Positions 45,575-63,042 of a stretch of 64,000 bases of DNA are shown piece by piece; the stretch's first letter is position 1, and each line of letters starts with the position of its first letter. Position numbers and translations under genes: made by a program. The notes beneath the pieces were generated by a model, which did no database searches, was not told where the DNA came from, and was given only the letters and a program-made list of their open reading frames with translations. The stretch is from Burkholderiales bacterium GJ-E10 (lineage in GTDB: Bacteria > Pseudomonadota > Gammaproteobacteria > Burkholderiales > Burkholderiaceae_F), in the NCBI GenBank assembly GCA_000828975.1, contig AP014683.1:2437700-2501699 (forward strand), given 5' to 3'.

Positions 45575-46366
45575 TCAATGGTTTTTCAAATCATGCGCTC
45601 CGCCGGAACCGGGATCCTCCGGCTCCTCCTCATCCTTGGGAGGCGGCGGGTTGCCATGGTAGACCAGGTTGGTCCGCATCTGCAGGTAGCTGTCGCGCGT
45701 GAACGCGTACGGATCGAATGCGATTTCCTCGAGCAGGTTCGTGGTGTCCAGCAACTCCGCGCGGGCATTGACGTAGTACGCCACCCCAAGCGCGTACTGA
45801 TCCGCAACCGGCGATACATAGTTGATCGGGCTGAGCAGGAAGTCCGGCGCCATGCCGACGGTATCGCGCACCGTCGACGGCCCCAGCAACGGCAGGACGA
45901 TGTACGGACCGGCCGGAATGCCCCAGTTGCCCATGGTCAGGCCGAAATCCTGTTTGTTGCGATACAGACCGAAGCGCGGGCCCAGATCCAGGCAGCCGCC
46001 CAGGCCGAAGGTCGTGTTCAGGACCAGACGGCCGAAGGAGATGGCGGCATCGTGCGGGCGGCCTTCGAGCGAGGTGTCGACGAACGTGGCGATCTCGCCG
46101 AGGTTGGAAAAGATGTTGCCGACGCAGGTCCGCACCGGCTTGGGGATCGCGTCGATATATCCCTCGGCAACCGGCTTGCCGACCTGCCGATCGAAGAAAT
46201 CATTGAACGCGTACATCTGGCGATTGAAGCGTTCAAACGGATCGGCGGGATTCTTCCCTGCGCCCGGCGGCACGGTGGCGCAGCCCGTCGCGGCCAGCAT
46301 GGCGCCCAGCGAAGCCGCGGCGATCGCCGTGCGGCGGCCCTCGCGAGATGTCAGACCCCGTTTCAT
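45575..46366 (-). CDS. mlaA: Outer-membrane lipoprotein MlaA (VacJ)
   Basis: A 263-residue lipoprotein with lipobox LAATGC. DPFERFNRQMYAFNDFFDRQ, FSNLGEIATFVDTSLEG, LGPSTVRDTVGMAPDF and the doughnut-forming helices are conserved. C-terminal ~25 residues are acidic and Pro-rich. It is unusual for mlaA to lie inside the mlaFEDCB operon in E. coli, but this is common in betaproteobacteria. ATG overlaps the mlaD stop. Confidence 0.94.
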   Translation of the reverse strand: MKRGLTSREGRRTAIAAASLGAMLAATGCATVPPGAGKNPADPFERFNRQMYAFNDFFDRQVGKPVAEGYIDAIPKPVRTCVGNIFSNLGEIATFVDTSLEGRPHDAAISFGRLVLNTTFGLGGCLDLGPRFGLYRNKQDFGLTMGNWGIPAGPYIVLPLLGPSTVRDTVGMAPDFLLSPINYVSPVADQYALGVAYYVNARAELLDTTNLLEEIAFDPYAFTRDSYLQMRTNLVYHGNPPPPKDEEEPEDPGSGGAHDLKNH

Positions 46367-46836
46367 TTGCTCTTCTGCGTCCCTTCCGCCGCTTTGTTGT
46401 AGAGGAACTGACCGATCAGGTTTTCCAGCACGATCGCCGACTGCGCCATCTTGATGGTGTCGCCGGCCTTGAGGTTCTTGTCGTCACCGCCGGCGTCCAG
46501 GCCGATGTACTGGTCGCCCAACAGACCGGCCGTGAGGATCTTCGCGGAGGTGTCGTCGGGGAACCGGTACCGGCGGTCGATGTCCATCTGCACCACGGCC
46601 TGAAACCCCTTGTCGTCAAAGGTGATCGCCGCGACACGGCCGACCGTCACGCCCGAACTCTTCACCGGGGCGCGGACCTTGAGTCCGCCGATGTTGTCGA
46701 ATCGCGCATAGACGGGATAGGTCTCGTCGAACGAAAAACTGGTGAGATTCGCCGCCTTGAGCGCGAGGAACACCACCGCCAGCATGCCCAGCAGCACGAA
46801 CAGGCCCACAAGCGCTTCCGTCTGTTTTTTTCCCAT
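46363..46836 (-). CDS. mlaD: MlaD, MCE-domain lipid shuttle subunit
   Basis: A 157-residue inner-membrane protein: one N-terminal helix (LVGLFVLLGMLAVVFLAL) and an MCE domain (YPVYARFDNIGGLKVRAPVK, SSGVTVGRVAAITFDDKGFQ, AKILTAGLLGDQYIGLDAGG). Forms a hexameric ring on MlaFE. Start at MGKKQTEALVG (46836); the upstream 10 residues to 46866 are not conserved. Confidence 0.94.
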   Translation of the reverse strand: MGKKQTEALVGLFVLLGMLAVVFLALKAANLTSFSFDETYPVYARFDNIGGLKVRAPVKSSGVTVGRVAAITFDDKGFQAVVQMDIDRRYRFPDDTSAKILTAGLLGDQYIGLDAGGDDKNLKAGDTIKMAQSAIVLENLIGQFLYNKAAEGTQKSK

Positions 46837-46896
46837 AGAACTTCCCCTGGTTCTTGCGCGGAACATGCGGCCCGGCCGCAGCTTCCCTGCGTTCCA

Positions 46897-47685
46897 TTAA
46901 TCTCCCGTGAACATCAGCGCCGTGAGCACGAAGTCCAGGGCCAGCACGGAAAGCGACGACACGACGACGGTCCGGGTCGTCGCGCGCGCCACCCCCTCCG
47001 GCGTCGGCTCGCATCCATATCCGGTATGGAGCGCGATGAACGTGGTGGCGACGCCGAATACGCAGCTCTTGACGATGCCGTTGCCGAGATCCTGGATCCA
47101 GTCGACGCCGCTCTGCATCTGCGACCAGAACGCACCCGAATCGATGCCGATCATCAGCACGCCGACGCCATAGGCCGCAAGGATCCCGATCGCCGAGAAC
47201 ACCGCTGCGAGCAGGGGCATGGCAATCACCCCGGCGACGAACCGCGGCGCGAGGATCCGGTCGCGCGGGTCGACGGCCATCATCTCCATCGCGGCAAGCT
47301 GCTCGCCCGCCTTCATGAGGCCGATCTCCGCGGTGAGGGAGGTTCCGGCCCGGCCGGCAAAAAGCAGCGCGGTCAGGACCGGACCCAGTTCGCGCAACAG
47401 GGACAGCGCGACCAGCAGGCCGAGCGACGACGACGCGCCGAAGCGGCTGAGGGTGATGTACCCCTGCAATGCCAGCACCAGCCCCACCGTCGCGCCCGAG
47501 GCGGCGATGATCGACAGAGAGTGGTTGCCGACCATGTACACCTGCGTCACCGTCAGCGTGAAGCGGCGGAACGCCGCCGGGAGATGGCGCATCAACTCGA
47601 CAAAGAAGGCCGCGCCGCGACCCAGGCGGCCCAGCACGCCGAGCGCACGCGCCCCGAGGCGCGCGAGAAGATCGACCCCGCTCAT
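46897..47685 (-). CDS. mlaE: MlaE permease
   Basis: A 262-residue permease of the Mla phospholipid ABC transporter. FVELMRHLPAAFRRFTLTVTQVY start, LLRELGPVLTALLFAGRAGTS (core motif), EIGLMKAGEQLAAMEMMAVD and the C-terminal GVARATTRTVVVSSLSVLAL. Five predicted helices. ATG overlaps mlaF stop. Confidence 0.95.
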   Translation of the reverse strand: MSGVDLLARLGARALGVLGRLGRGAAFFVELMRHLPAAFRRFTLTVTQVYMVGNHSLSIIAASGATVGLVLALQGYITLSRFGASSSLGLLVALSLLRELGPVLTALLFAGRAGTSLTAEIGLMKAGEQLAAMEMMAVDPRDRILAPRFVAGVIAMPLLAAVFSAIGILAAYGVGVLMIGIDSGAFWSQMQSGVDWIQDLGNGIVKSCVFGVATTFIALHTGYGCEPTPEGVARATTRTVVVSSLSVLALDFVLTALMFTGD

Positions 47686-48554
47686 CGCACCACCCCGAAG
47701 TCCTGCCCGATCGGCGGCGCCGGGTAGTGAAATCGCACCGGGCCGTCGGGTTCGCCGCGGATGAACTGCCGCACCTCCGGGTCGTCGCTCGCCATCAGTT
47801 CGGCGGGTGTACCGTGCCCGATCACCCGGCCGCCGGAGAGCACATAGGCGGTATCGCAGATCCGGAAGCATTCCTCGACATCGTGCGAGACGATGAGGGA
47901 GGTCGCGCCGGTGGCGTCGTTCAATTGCCGGATCAGGTTGGCAATCACGCCCATCGAGATCGGATCAAGACCCGTGAACGGTTCGTCGTACAGCAGGATT
48001 TCCGGATCGAGCGCGATCGCGCGAGCCAGCGCGATGCGGCGCGCCATGCCGCCCGAGACCTCGGAAATGCGCAGGGGAGCGGTGCCGCGGAGCCCGACCG
48101 CATTGAGCTTCATCAGCACGATGTCGCGGATCATCGACTCCGGGAGATCGGTGTTTTCGCGCAGCGGGAAGGCGACGTTGTCGAACACGGTCAGGTCGGT
48201 GAACAGGGCGCCGAACTGGAACAGCATGCCCATGCGGCGACGCATCGCATAGAGCGCCGCGCGGTCCGCGGAATCCACACGTGCGCCGTCGAACCACACC
48301 CGCCCCGCGCGCGGCGTGAGCACGCCGCCGATCAGGCGCAGCAGCGTGGTCTTGCCGCAACCGGAACTGCCCATGATGGCGACGACCTGTCCGCGCGGAA
48401 AGTCGAGCGAAACGCCGGACAGGATGACCCGCGCGTCATAGCCGAACGTCACGTCCTCGATGCGAACCAAGGGCTGCGTCACGCGGGCGGCGGCGGATTC
48501 AAGCGGAGGCAACACGATTCTTTCGCGAGGGGAATCCTGCGGATTCTCGCACAC
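47682..48554 (-). CDS. mlaF: MlaF ATP-binding subunit
   Basis: Up to 290 residues. Walker A IMGSSGCGKTTLLRLIGG, Q-loop MLFQFGALFTDLTVFDNVAF, signature SEVSGGMARRIALARAI, Walker B ILLYDEPFTGLDPIS. The GTG at 48554 is the longest start; GTGs at 48515 and 48482 would give shorter proteins that still include the domain, and none has a convincing Shine-Dalgarno. The C-terminal tail past residue ~255 matches the MlaF extension that contacts the partner subunit. The 152 bases to gltD hold no gene. Confidence 0.93.
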   Translation of the reverse strand: MCENPQDSPRERIVLPPLESAAARVTQPLVRIEDVTFGYDARVILSGVSLDFPRGQVVAIMGSSGCGKTTLLRLIGGVLTPRAGRVWFDGARVDSADRAALYAMRRRMGMLFQFGALFTDLTVFDNVAFPLRENTDLPESMIRDIVLMKLNAVGLRGTAPLRISEVSGGMARRIALARAIALDPEILLYDEPFTGLDPISMGVIANLIRQLNDATGATSLIVSHDVEECFRICDTAYVLSGGRVIGHGTPAELMASDDPEVRQFIRGEPDGPVRFHYPAPPIGQDFGVVR

Positions 48555-48706
48555 GAAGGTTTATGTGCCTGTAACGAATTGGTTCCATCGCACGCGGATG
48601 CGCCCGGATCTCGCGCACGACACCCTTCGCGGGCGTCCGGCATGCACGGACGACGCCCCGCAACATGCGCGAAACACTTCCGTTCCAAACGGAGCGAAGC
48701 ACCCCA

Positions 48707-50200
48707 CTAGCGCGGCAAGTCGGAGCTTCCCATCAGGAACTCGTCGACCGCCCGTGCGCACTGGCGGCCTTCGCGGATCGCCCACACCACCAGCGACTGT
48801 CCGCGCCGCACGTCTCCGGCCGCGAAGACCTTCTCACGCGAGGTCGCGTAGGGCAACGCGGCCCCGCCCTCTTCGGTCGCCGCGCGCGCGTTGGCGCGGG
48901 CATCCTTGTCCACGCCGAACGCGTTCAGCAGCGAGGCGACCGGGGCGACGAACCCCATCGCCAGGAACACGAGGTCGGCACGCAACTCGAATTCCGATCC
49001 CGCCACCTCGACCATCCGGTGCTGGCCGGTCACCGGGTCCTTTTGCCATTCGACCCGCGCGCAGACCAGCGCCCGGACGTTTCCTTGTTCATCGCCGCGG
49101 AACGATTTCGTGACGATCGCCCAATCGCGATCGCAACCTTCCTCATGGGAGGACGAGGTGCGCAGGCGCAGCGGCCAGTAGGGCCAGGTGAGGGACTTGT
49201 CTTCCTGTTCCGGCGGCCGCGGCATCAACTCGATCTGCGTCACCGACTTCGCCCCTTGCCGGTTCGAGGTGCCGACGCAATCCGATCCGGTGTCGCCACC
49301 GCCGATCACGACGACGTGCCTGCCCTTGGCGAGGATCTGACCGGGCACGGCTTCCCCCGCAACCACGCGGTTCTGTGCGGTCAGGAACTCCAGCGCGAAA
49401 TGCACGCCCCGCAGATCCCGTCCCGGCACCGGCAGGTCGCGCGGCTGCTCCGCGCCGCCGGCCAGAACGACGGCATCGAACTCGTCGATCAGGGTTTGCG
49501 CGCCGACCTGTTCCTTGCCGGTCCGCAGAATCGTCCCGAGATCGGCCTCGCCGACCAGTACACCGGTGCGAAAAACCACGCCCTCGGCCTGCATCTGGTC
49601 GACGCGGCGATCGACGACGCGCTTCTCCAGCTTGAAGTCCGGAATGCCGTAGCGCAGCAGGCCGCCGACCCGATCATTCTTCTCGAACACCGTCACGTCA
49701 TGGCCGGCACGCGCCAGCTGCTGGGCGCAGGCCATGCCCGCAGGCCCGCTGCCGACGACCGCCACCCGCTTGCCGGTCTTGCGCGCCGGCGGCTGCGGTA
49801 CCACCCAGCCCTCGTCCCATGCGCGGTCGATGATCGCGTGTTCGATCGACTTGATGCCGACCGCCGTGTCATTGATGTTGAGCGTGCACGCCGCCTCGCA
49901 GGGAGCGGGGCAGATCCGGCCGGTGAACTCGGGAAAATTGTTGGTCGAGTGCAGAACCTCGATCGCGTCGCGCCAGCGGTTCCGGTACACCAGATCGTTG
50001 AAATCCGGAATGATGTTGTTTACCGGACAGCCGTTGGTGCAGAACGGAATTCCGCAATCCATGCAGCGCGCGCCCTGGACGACTGCGCGTTCCGGTTCGA
50101 GGTGCGCGACGAATTCATGCCAGTGCTTCCTGCGCTCGGCGACCGGTTCGGCCGTTTCGTCCTGCCGCGCAAATTCGAGAAACCCCGTGATCTTGCCCAT
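48707..50200 (-). CDS. gltD: Glutamate synthase (NADPH) small subunit
   Basis: A 497-residue FAD/NADPH subunit delivering electrons to GltB. N-terminal iron-sulfur cysteines [14 protein letters not shown] and [14 protein letters not shown] site [22 protein letters not shown] site [16 protein letters not shown]. It follows gltB by 9 bases. Confidence 0.96.
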   Translation of the reverse strand: MGKITGFLEFARQDETAEPVAERRKHWHEFVAHLEPERAVVQGARCMDCGIPFCTNGCPVNNIIPDFNDLVYRNRWRDAIEVLHSTNNFPEFTGRICPAPCEAACTLNINDTAVGIKSIEHAIIDRAWDEGWVVPQPPARKTGKRVAVVGSGPAGMACAQQLARAGHDVTVFEKNDRVGGLLRYGIPDFKLEKRVVDRRVDQMQAEGVVFRTGVLVGEADLGTILRTGKEQVGAQTLIDEFDAVVLAGGAEQPRDLPVPGRDLRGVHFALEFLTAQNRVVAGEAVPGQILAKGRHVVVIGGGDTGSDCVGTSNRQGAKSVTQIELMPRPPEQEDKSLTWPYWPLRLRTSSSHEEGCDRDWAIVTKSFRGDEQGNVRALVCARVEWQKDPVTGQHRMVEVAGSEFELRADLVFLAMGFVAPVASLLNAFGVDKDARANARAATEEGGAALPYATSREKVFAAGDVRRGQSLVVWAIREGRQCARAVDEFLMGSSDLPR

Positions 50201-50209
50201 GTCTGTTCC

Positions 50210-54967
<4,758 letters not shown>

Positions 54968-55082
54968 GTCCCTCGTCCCTCTCCACCCGATATCCCCTGC
55001 ACGCTGCGCGCCGCGAACGGGTCGCCGACGCCTGCCGGGCAAGCACCCGGCACTCTACTGCAAGGATGAGGCTCAGGCAACG

Positions 55083-55150
55083 GAATAAATTGGGGTCAGA
55101 TACTAATTATCGGAGAATCCAGGGCCTGGCGAATAAATGGGGGACAGATC
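55083..55150. repeat. Paired GAATAAAT-GGGG(T/A)CAGAT motif
   Basis: Two copies in the same orientation: GAATAAATTGGGGTCAGAT (55083-55101) and GAATAAATGGGGGACAGAT (55131-55149). They have 17 of 19 positions alike. This wording resembles repeat motifs seen near REP-associated transposases, but no transposase gene lies here. The argJ stop (TCA on + at 55149-55151) lies at the end of the second copy. Confidence 0.8.
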
Positions 55151-56375
55151 AACTCCGGTAATCGGCGTTGATCGACACATACTCGTGCGACAGGTCGCAG
55201 GTCCATACCGTGGTCGCGGCGTCGCCGCGCCCGAGGTCGACGCGCACCAGAATCTCCGCCGCCTGCATGACCCGCTGGCCGTCCTCCTCCCGGTAATCGG
55301 GATGACGACCACCGTCCCGCGCCACGGCGACATCGTTCAGGAAGAGCTGCACCCGATCGCAGTCCAGATCGGCAATCCCGGCATTGCCGATGGCGGCCAG
55401 GATCCGACCAAGATTGGGATCGGACGCAAAGAACGCCGTCTTCACCAACGGCGAGCGCGCGATCGAATTGGCCACAGCCAAGGCCTCCGTCTCGGTCCCG
55501 GCCCCGGCCACCGTCACCGTGATGAACTTGGTTGCGCCTTCGCCGTCCCGCACGATGGCCTGGGCCAGCGCCTGCGCCACCCGCACGATGGCGGATTCGA
55601 CCGCCGCAAGACGCGGATCGGCTTCGGAATCGATCGGGGCCAGCGCCGCCTTGCCGGTGGCGATCAGCACGAACGAGTCATTGGTCGAGGTGTCACCGTC
55701 GACGCAGATCCGGTTGAACGAGCGGTCGGCCACCCGGCGGGCCAGGCCCGGCATCAAGGCCGGGACGATCGGCGCGTCGCAGGCGACATATCCGAGCATC
55801 GTCGCCATGTTGGGGTGGATCATGCCTGCGCCTTTGGCAATGCCGGTAATCGTGACCACGGTCTCATCCACCGGGATCCGCAGCGATGCCGCCTTGGGTA
55901 CGGTGTCGGTGGTCATGATCGCTTCCGCCGCCGCGGACCAGGAATCGGCCTGCAGGCGCTCCGCCGCGTGGGGCAATCCGCCCAGGAGACGGTCCATCGG
56001 CAGCGGTTCCATGATGACGCCGGTGGAAAACGGCAGCACCTCCTCCGCGCGGCACCCGAGCAGCGAGGCCACGGCCGCGCAGCTGCGCCGGGCGTCGGCA
56101 AGGCCGGAATCGCCCGTTCCGGCATTCGCGCAGCCCGTGTTGACGACCAGCACCCGCGGCGTCGCGCGCGCGAGATGCTCGCGCCCCACCAGCACCGGCG
56201 CGGCACAGAATCGGTTCTGCGTGAACACGGCGCCGACCGCGGCGCCTGCGGCGATTCGGATCAACAACAGGTCCTTGCGGCCGGCCTTGCGGATGCCGGC
56301 CTCAGCCCAACCGAGCTCGATGCCCGGAACGGGAAGCAGGTCGGTCGGAACGGGGGCGGGAAGGTTCACGGACAC
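55149..56375 (-). CDS. argJ: Glutamate N-acetyltransferase / ornithine acetyltransferase
   Basis: A 408-residue bifunctional enzyme of arginine synthesis. It self-cleaves at the conserved ATML site ([16 protein letters not shown]), with Thr as nucleophile. [38 protein letters not shown] and [15 protein letters not shown] are family blocks. It starts with GTG at 56375 behind GGAG. Recycling ArgJ implies no ArgE-dependent linear pathway is needed. Confidence 0.94.
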   Translation of the reverse strand: MSVNLPAPVPTDLLPVPGIELGWAEAGIRKAGRKDLLLIRIAAGAAVGAVFTQNRFCAAPVLVGREHLARATPRVLVVNTGCANAGTGDSGLADARRSCAAVASLLGCRAEEVLPFSTGVIMEPLPMDRLLGGLPHAAERLQADSWSAAAEAIMTTDTVPKAASLRIPVDETVVTITGIAKGAGMIHPNMATMLGYVACDAPIVPALMPGLARRVADRSFNRICVDGDTSTNDSFVLIATGKAALAPIDSEADPRLAAVESAIVRVAQALAQAIVRDGEGATKFITVTVAGAGTETEALAVANSIARSPLVKTAFFASDPNLGRILAAIGNAGIADLDCDRVQLFLNDVAVARDGGRHPDYREEDGQRVMQAAEILVRVDLGRGDAATTVWTCDLSHEYVSINADYRS

Positions 56376-56393
56376 GGATATCTCCGGCAGGGT

Positions 56394-59180
<2,787 letters not shown>

Positions 59181-59317
59181 CGCGTGCCAGCCTGATCGGT
59201 GGCGCGGAGCGCATCCCGGCGAGCAAGGGCTCCACCGGTCGCCCCCGCGTCCGGGACGGAGGAAAACGAGGGATTATAGGGGCAGGGCAGTGCCGCCCCC
59301 GCGTTTCCGTCCGGGAT

Positions 59318-60307
59318 CTACTGGACGCTCACCGCTTCGGCCGGGGGCACGACTTTGGCGCGGACCCAACGACGCCCCTTGCCCCGGAAGCCATGCTGCA
59401 GCGCAGCCAGATAGCGCGTGGGATTCTGCGGCACCTCATGAACGCGCACCTCGAAATGCAGATGCGGCCCGGTCGAACGGCCGGTCGAGCCGACCTCGGC
59501 GATCTCCTGCCCCTTGCGGACGATGTCGCCGACCTTGACGTCGAGCCGGCTGGCGTGGCCGTACAGGGTCGACAGGCCGTTGCCGTGGTCGATCTCGACC
59601 ATGTTGCCGTAATCGGGGGTGCGCTGGGCGCGGACCACGACGCCGCCGGCCGCGGCCAGAATGGGCGTACCCTTCGGCGCGTCGAAGTCGATACCGGGAT
59701 GGAGGGACCAGCGGCCGGTGAACGGATCCAGGCGCTCACCGTACCCGGAACCAATATAGCCGGTGCGTACTGGGGTCCCATGGGGCAGCAGCGCATCGCT
59801 CGCCTGGTTCGCCACCAGTTCCGACTCGACGACGCGAAGGTAGTCGGCGCGCTGTTCGACCTGCTTGTCGACGCTCGCGACCTGCTGCTGCAGTTCGCCG
59901 ATGCTCACCTGGCGTGCGCCCGGATCGAGGGGACCGCCCTCGCCCGGCAGATCGCCGAAGCGGAAGGTTTCCGGATTGATTCCGGCCAGCTTGGAAACGC
60001 GCTCGCCCAAGGCATCCAGGCGGAGGAGCTGGGCCTGCATCGTCCCCACCATCTTCGCCATCGCCGAGACCTTGGTTTGCGCCGTCATCTCGTCGCGCTG
60101 GATCTGGTCGTGGGCCATGAACGCGACGAGGTTTCGCACGTAGGGGATGTGCCCCGTGACCGCCAGCCGGACCGTCACCGCGAAAATGACGGCAGTCGTG
60201 GCGAAGACCAGGAAACCGAAGCCGGCAAACGCGGCGAAAAACCCGGTGCGGGTGAGATGCACCGTCCGCGCGCGCGACAAACGCCGATCCACGAAAATAA
60301 TCTGCAC
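59318..60307 (-). CDS. M23 family (LytM-type) peptidase
   Basis: A 329-residue protein with one N-terminal membrane helix (LVFATTAVIFAVTVRLAV), a coiled-coil-like middle (about residues 70-170) and a C-terminal M23 domain: HPGIDFD, LSTLYGHASRLDVKVGD and GPHLHFEVR carry the zinc ligands. It is likely an active endopeptidase on peptidoglycan or an EnvC/NlpD-type regulator; the ligands appear complete. It starts with GTG behind GGGGAGGG. It lies beside secA, as in many betaproteobacteria. Confidence 0.9.
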   Translation of the reverse strand: MQIIFVDRRLSRARTVHLTRTGFFAAFAGFGFLVFATTAVIFAVTVRLAVTGHIPYVRNLVAFMAHDQIQRDEMTAQTKVSAMAKMVGTMQAQLLRLDALGERVSKLAGINPETFRFGDLPGEGGPLDPGARQVSIGELQQQVASVDKQVEQRADYLRVVESELVANQASDALLPHGTPVRTGYIGSGYGERLDPFTGRWSLHPGIDFDAPKGTPILAAAGGVVVRAQRTPDYGNMVEIDHGNGLSTLYGHASRLDVKVGDIVRKGQEIAEVGSTGRSTGPHLHFEVRVHEVPQNPTRYLAALQHGFRGKGRRWVRAKVVPPAEAVSVQ

Positions 60308-60410
60308 AATCCCTCCCCAAGCCGGGCATGACCTGCTCGGCTACGATTGCTTTCCGTTATACGGACCGGCCCGCCCGGTTCCAACCCCTCGAAACCGGCA
60401 AGCCCATCGG

Positions 60411-60920
60411 ATGAACGTCCCCTCCCGCCGCCTGGACCGCATTCTCACCGACCATGCGGTCACCGCGTCGTTGCTTGCCCGGGTTGCCGCCGGACAGGCC
60501 GCGGCGCAGGCCATCGCGCCCCTCCTGTCCGAACTGCTCCCGGGTTTCGACCCGCTTCGGCCCGGCGCCTGCGACGTGCGCGGACGCACCCTGCGGATCT
60601 GGCTGCGCTCGAACGCGCAGTCCACGAAGCTGCGGCAAGCCAGCCCGCGCCTGATCGCAACCCTACAGCAGCGAGGGTTGGACATTAGCGAAATTCGCTT
60701 CGGGATTCAACCGCGGAATCGCCCCGGGTCGGCCGTACCCTCTCCCGGCGAGAATGCACAAGCCACTGCGCAGCGCCGGCGAGACCTCCAAAATGCGCTG
60801 ACGTTTTCAGAGAAGTTAGTGCCCACACTTCACGATGGAACCCTGCGCGAATCAGTACGCAGGCTACGCCGGACGGTCGAACGCCGGCTCGCCGAAAGCG
60901 GTACGGCGGAAGACGGCTGA
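60411..60920 (+). CDS. DciA family (DUF721) DNA-replication helicase loader-like protein
   Basis: A 169-residue protein. LDRILTDHAVTASLLARVAA and LRIWLRSNAQSTKLRQASPRLI fit the DUF721 fold; the C-terminal half is Arg-rich and probably disordered. DciA loads DnaB in bacteria lacking DnaC-type loaders. The ATG at 60411 begins the conserved region. The next 40 bases lead into the IS630 element, so the original neighbour is the convergent lpxC. Confidence 0.82.
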   Translation: MNVPSRRLDRILTDHAVTASLLARVAAGQAAAQAIAPLLSELLPGFDPLRPGACDVRGRTLRIWLRSNAQSTKLRQASPRLIATLQQRGLDISEIRFGIQPRNRPGSAVPSPGENAQATAQRRRDLQNALTFSEKLVPTLHDGTLRESVRRLRRTVERRLAESGTAEDG

Positions 60921-60960
60921 CGCCGTCGCGCAAGGATTTTGCCGGAGCGAACCGCGCTTA

Positions 60961-62076
60961 TAGATAAGGCCCATAAATAGTAATGACTTTTTAGCGGATC
61001 TGTGGTCTCATGGCGCATGGACACAGAAGACGCCCGCCGGCTCAGTCCGGCAGAACAGCATGAGCGCCGACGCCAGGTGATTCGTGCTTACAAACGCAAG
61101 GTCAACAAGAGTCAGATTGCGCGTGATGTGGGGCTGAGCTACTCAGCGACGTGCAAGATCATTGACCGGTATGAAGCGGGGGGCATGGCCGCGCTGGCGC
61201 CGCGGGTTCGCGGGCGGCGAACGGGCGACAAGCGCGTTCTGACGCAGGAGCAAGAGGCGGCAATCCAGCGCACGATTTGCGACCGGCGCCCGGAGCAACT
61301 CAAGATGGAGTTTGCGTTGTGGAGTCGCGCGGCGGTGATGCAACTCATCGAGCGTGAGTACGGGATCACGCTGCATCTGCGCTCGGTGGGGAAGTACCTG
61401 GCGCGCTGGGGCTTCACGCCTCAGAAGCCGATCAAGCGCGCCTATGAGCAATCGCCTGAAGCGGTTCGTGCATGGCTGCAGGAGACTTACCCCGCCATTG
61501 CCGAGCGCGCCAAGGCTGAGGATGCCGAGATTCACTGGGGCGATGAGACGGCCCTGGTCAACACCGATGTGCGCGGGCGCAGTTTCGCGCCCAAAGGTAA
61601 GACACCGGTGACCATGGCCGTCGGTGGCACACGCCAGAAGCTCTCGATGCTGGCCAGCGTGACCAATCAGGGCAAGGCGCGCTGGATGATCATCGACGGG
61701 GCGTTCAATCACGAGAAACTGATCGAGTTTTTTGAGGCACTCGTGGCCGACGCCGGACGCAAGGTGTTTCTGATTCTGGACAACCTCGGCGTCCATCACT
61801 GCAAACCCGTCAAGGCGTGGCTGGCCGAGCACCCCGCTCAGATGGAAGTGTTCTATCTGCCCAGCTACAGCCCCGAACTCAACCCCGAGGAGCGCCTCAA
61901 TGCCGACCTCAAGCACGTCATCCGCCGCAAGGTCCCAGCTCGCAGCAAGGCAAAGCTTCGTGCCGCGACCGAGGAACACATGGCCGTCATCGGCAGTGAA
62001 CCCGAACGTGTCAAAGCCTACTTCCGTGACCCGAACGTCAAATACGCCGCCTGAGACTGTTTAAGGGCCCAATCAA
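60961..62076 (+). mobile_element. IS630-family element
   Basis: A 1116-bp element with one transposase gene. Imperfect terminal inverted repeats (left 60961-60981, right 62056-62076; 16 of 21 identical, core GGCCC and TAAA-AGT) are flanked by a duplicated TA (60959-60960 and 62077-62078), the hallmark TA target of IS630. It lies between dciA and lpxC and its right end supplies the new lpxC stop codon. Confidence 0.94.
60961..62076. repeat. Terminal inverted repeats of the IS630 element
   Basis: Left 60961-60981 and right 62056-62076; aligned as reverse complements they differ at positions 2, 6, 7, 13 and 18. TA on both sides. Confidence 0.93.
61017..62054 (+). CDS. IS630-family transposase
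   Basis: A 345-residue transposase: N-terminal helix-turn-helix (VNKSQIARDVGLSYSATCKI), a winged-helix 33-type domain, and a DDE domain with Asp in HWGDETALVN, Asp in FLILDNLGVHHC and Glu in SPELNPEERLNADLK. It is a single uninterrupted frame (no programmed shift). ATG at 61017 is preferred to GTG at 61002. Apparently intact. Confidence 0.95.
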   Translation: MDTEDARRLSPAEQHERRRQVIRAYKRKVNKSQIARDVGLSYSATCKIIDRYEAGGMAALAPRVRGRRTGDKRVLTQEQEAAIQRTICDRRPEQLKMEFALWSRAAVMQLIEREYGITLHLRSVGKYLARWGFTPQKPIKRAYEQSPEAVRAWLQETYPAIAERAKAEDAEIHWGDETALVNTDVRGRSFAPKGKTPVTMAVGGTRQKLSMLASVTNQGKARWMIIDGAFNHEKLIEFFEALVADAGRKVFLILDNLGVHHCKPVKAWLAEHPAQMEVFYLPSYSPELNPEERLNADLKHVIRRKVPARSKAKLRAATEEHMAVIGSEPERVKAYFRDPNVKYAA

Positions 62077-62999
62077 TAGGTCGCCGATCCCGCGGCGCGA
62101 AACGCGCGCGGCGCCTGCCTGGCATCCTCGAAGCGGACGATCTCGTAGGACTCCGGGGCCGCCAGCAACGCCCGCAACAATTGGTTGTTGAGCGCGTGGC
62201 CGGAGCGGTGCGCGCGATACGCCGCCATCAGGGGGTGCCCGAGCAGGTACAGGTCTCCCAGCGCATCCAGGATCTTGTGCTTGGCGAATTCATCGCCGCT
62301 GCGCAGGCCGTCGGTGTTGAGGACCCGATACTCGTCCATCACGATCGCGTTCTCGAAGCTGCCGCCGAGCGCAAGACCCGCCGCCCGCAAGGCTTCGACC
62401 TCGTTGACGAACCCGAACGTGCGGGCCCGCGACACCGCCGCAACGTAGTCGTCGCGATCGAAATCGACCTCGACGTCCTGCGTCGTCGAATCGATCGCCG
62501 GATGGTTGAAGTTGATCGAAAACCGCAGCTTGTAGCCGAAATGCGGCTCCAGTCGGGCCCACTTCGCCTGGTCACCGCTTCCTTCCCGCACCTCCACCGG
62601 CTTGCGCACGCGCACGAAGCGCCGCGCCGCCGCCTGCTCGACGATGCCCACCGAGCGGATCAGGAACACGAAACTCGCCGCGCTCCCGTCCATGATCGGG
62701 ATTTCCGCCGCATCGACGTCGACGTAGCAGTTGTCGATTCCGAGGCCGGCCAGCGCGGACATCAGATGCTCGACCGTGGCGATCCGGACGCCGCCCTGAT
62801 CGAGCGTCGATGCCATGCGGGTATCGCCAACCGCCATTGCGGATACCGGGATCTCGACCACCGGATGGCAGTCGGTCCGGCGAAAGACGATGCCGGTGTC
62901 CGGCGGGGCGGGACGCAGGACCAATTCGACCCGCGTCCCGCTGTGCAGGCCGATGCCGACGGTGCGCGCAACGGCGCGTAATGTATGTTGTGCAACCAT
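62073..62999 (-). CDS. lpxC: UDP-3-O-acyl-N-acetylglucosamine deacetylase with an IS-altered stop
   Basis: A 308-residue zinc enzyme for the committed step of lipid A synthesis. Zinc ligands and catalytic residues: [19 protein letters not shown] (His), [14 protein letters not shown] (His, Asp) and [36 protein letters not shown] is the family start (62999). The stop codon TGA (62075-62073) is inside the IS630 right end; without the element the frame would stop at TAA one codon earlier, so the insertion adds a single Tyr. Confidence 0.95.
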   Translation of the reverse strand: MVAQHTLRAVARTVGIGLHSGTRVELVLRPAPPDTGIVFRRTDCHPVVEIPVSAMAVGDTRMASTLDQGGVRIATVEHLMSALAGLGIDNCYVDVDAAEIPIMDGSAASFVFLIRSVGIVEQAAARRFVRVRKPVEVREGSGDQAKWARLEPHFGYKLRFSINFNHPAIDSTTQDVEVDFDRDDYVAAVSRARTFGFVNEVEALRAAGLALGGSFENAIVMDEYRVLNTDGLRSGDEFAKHKILDALGDLYLLGHPLMAAYRAHRSGHALNNQLLRALLAAPESYEIVRFEDARQAPRAFRAAGSATY

Positions 63000-63042
63000 G
63001 TTCGGGCAGAATTCTATCGTCCGCTTTTCCAGGAACCCGCAT

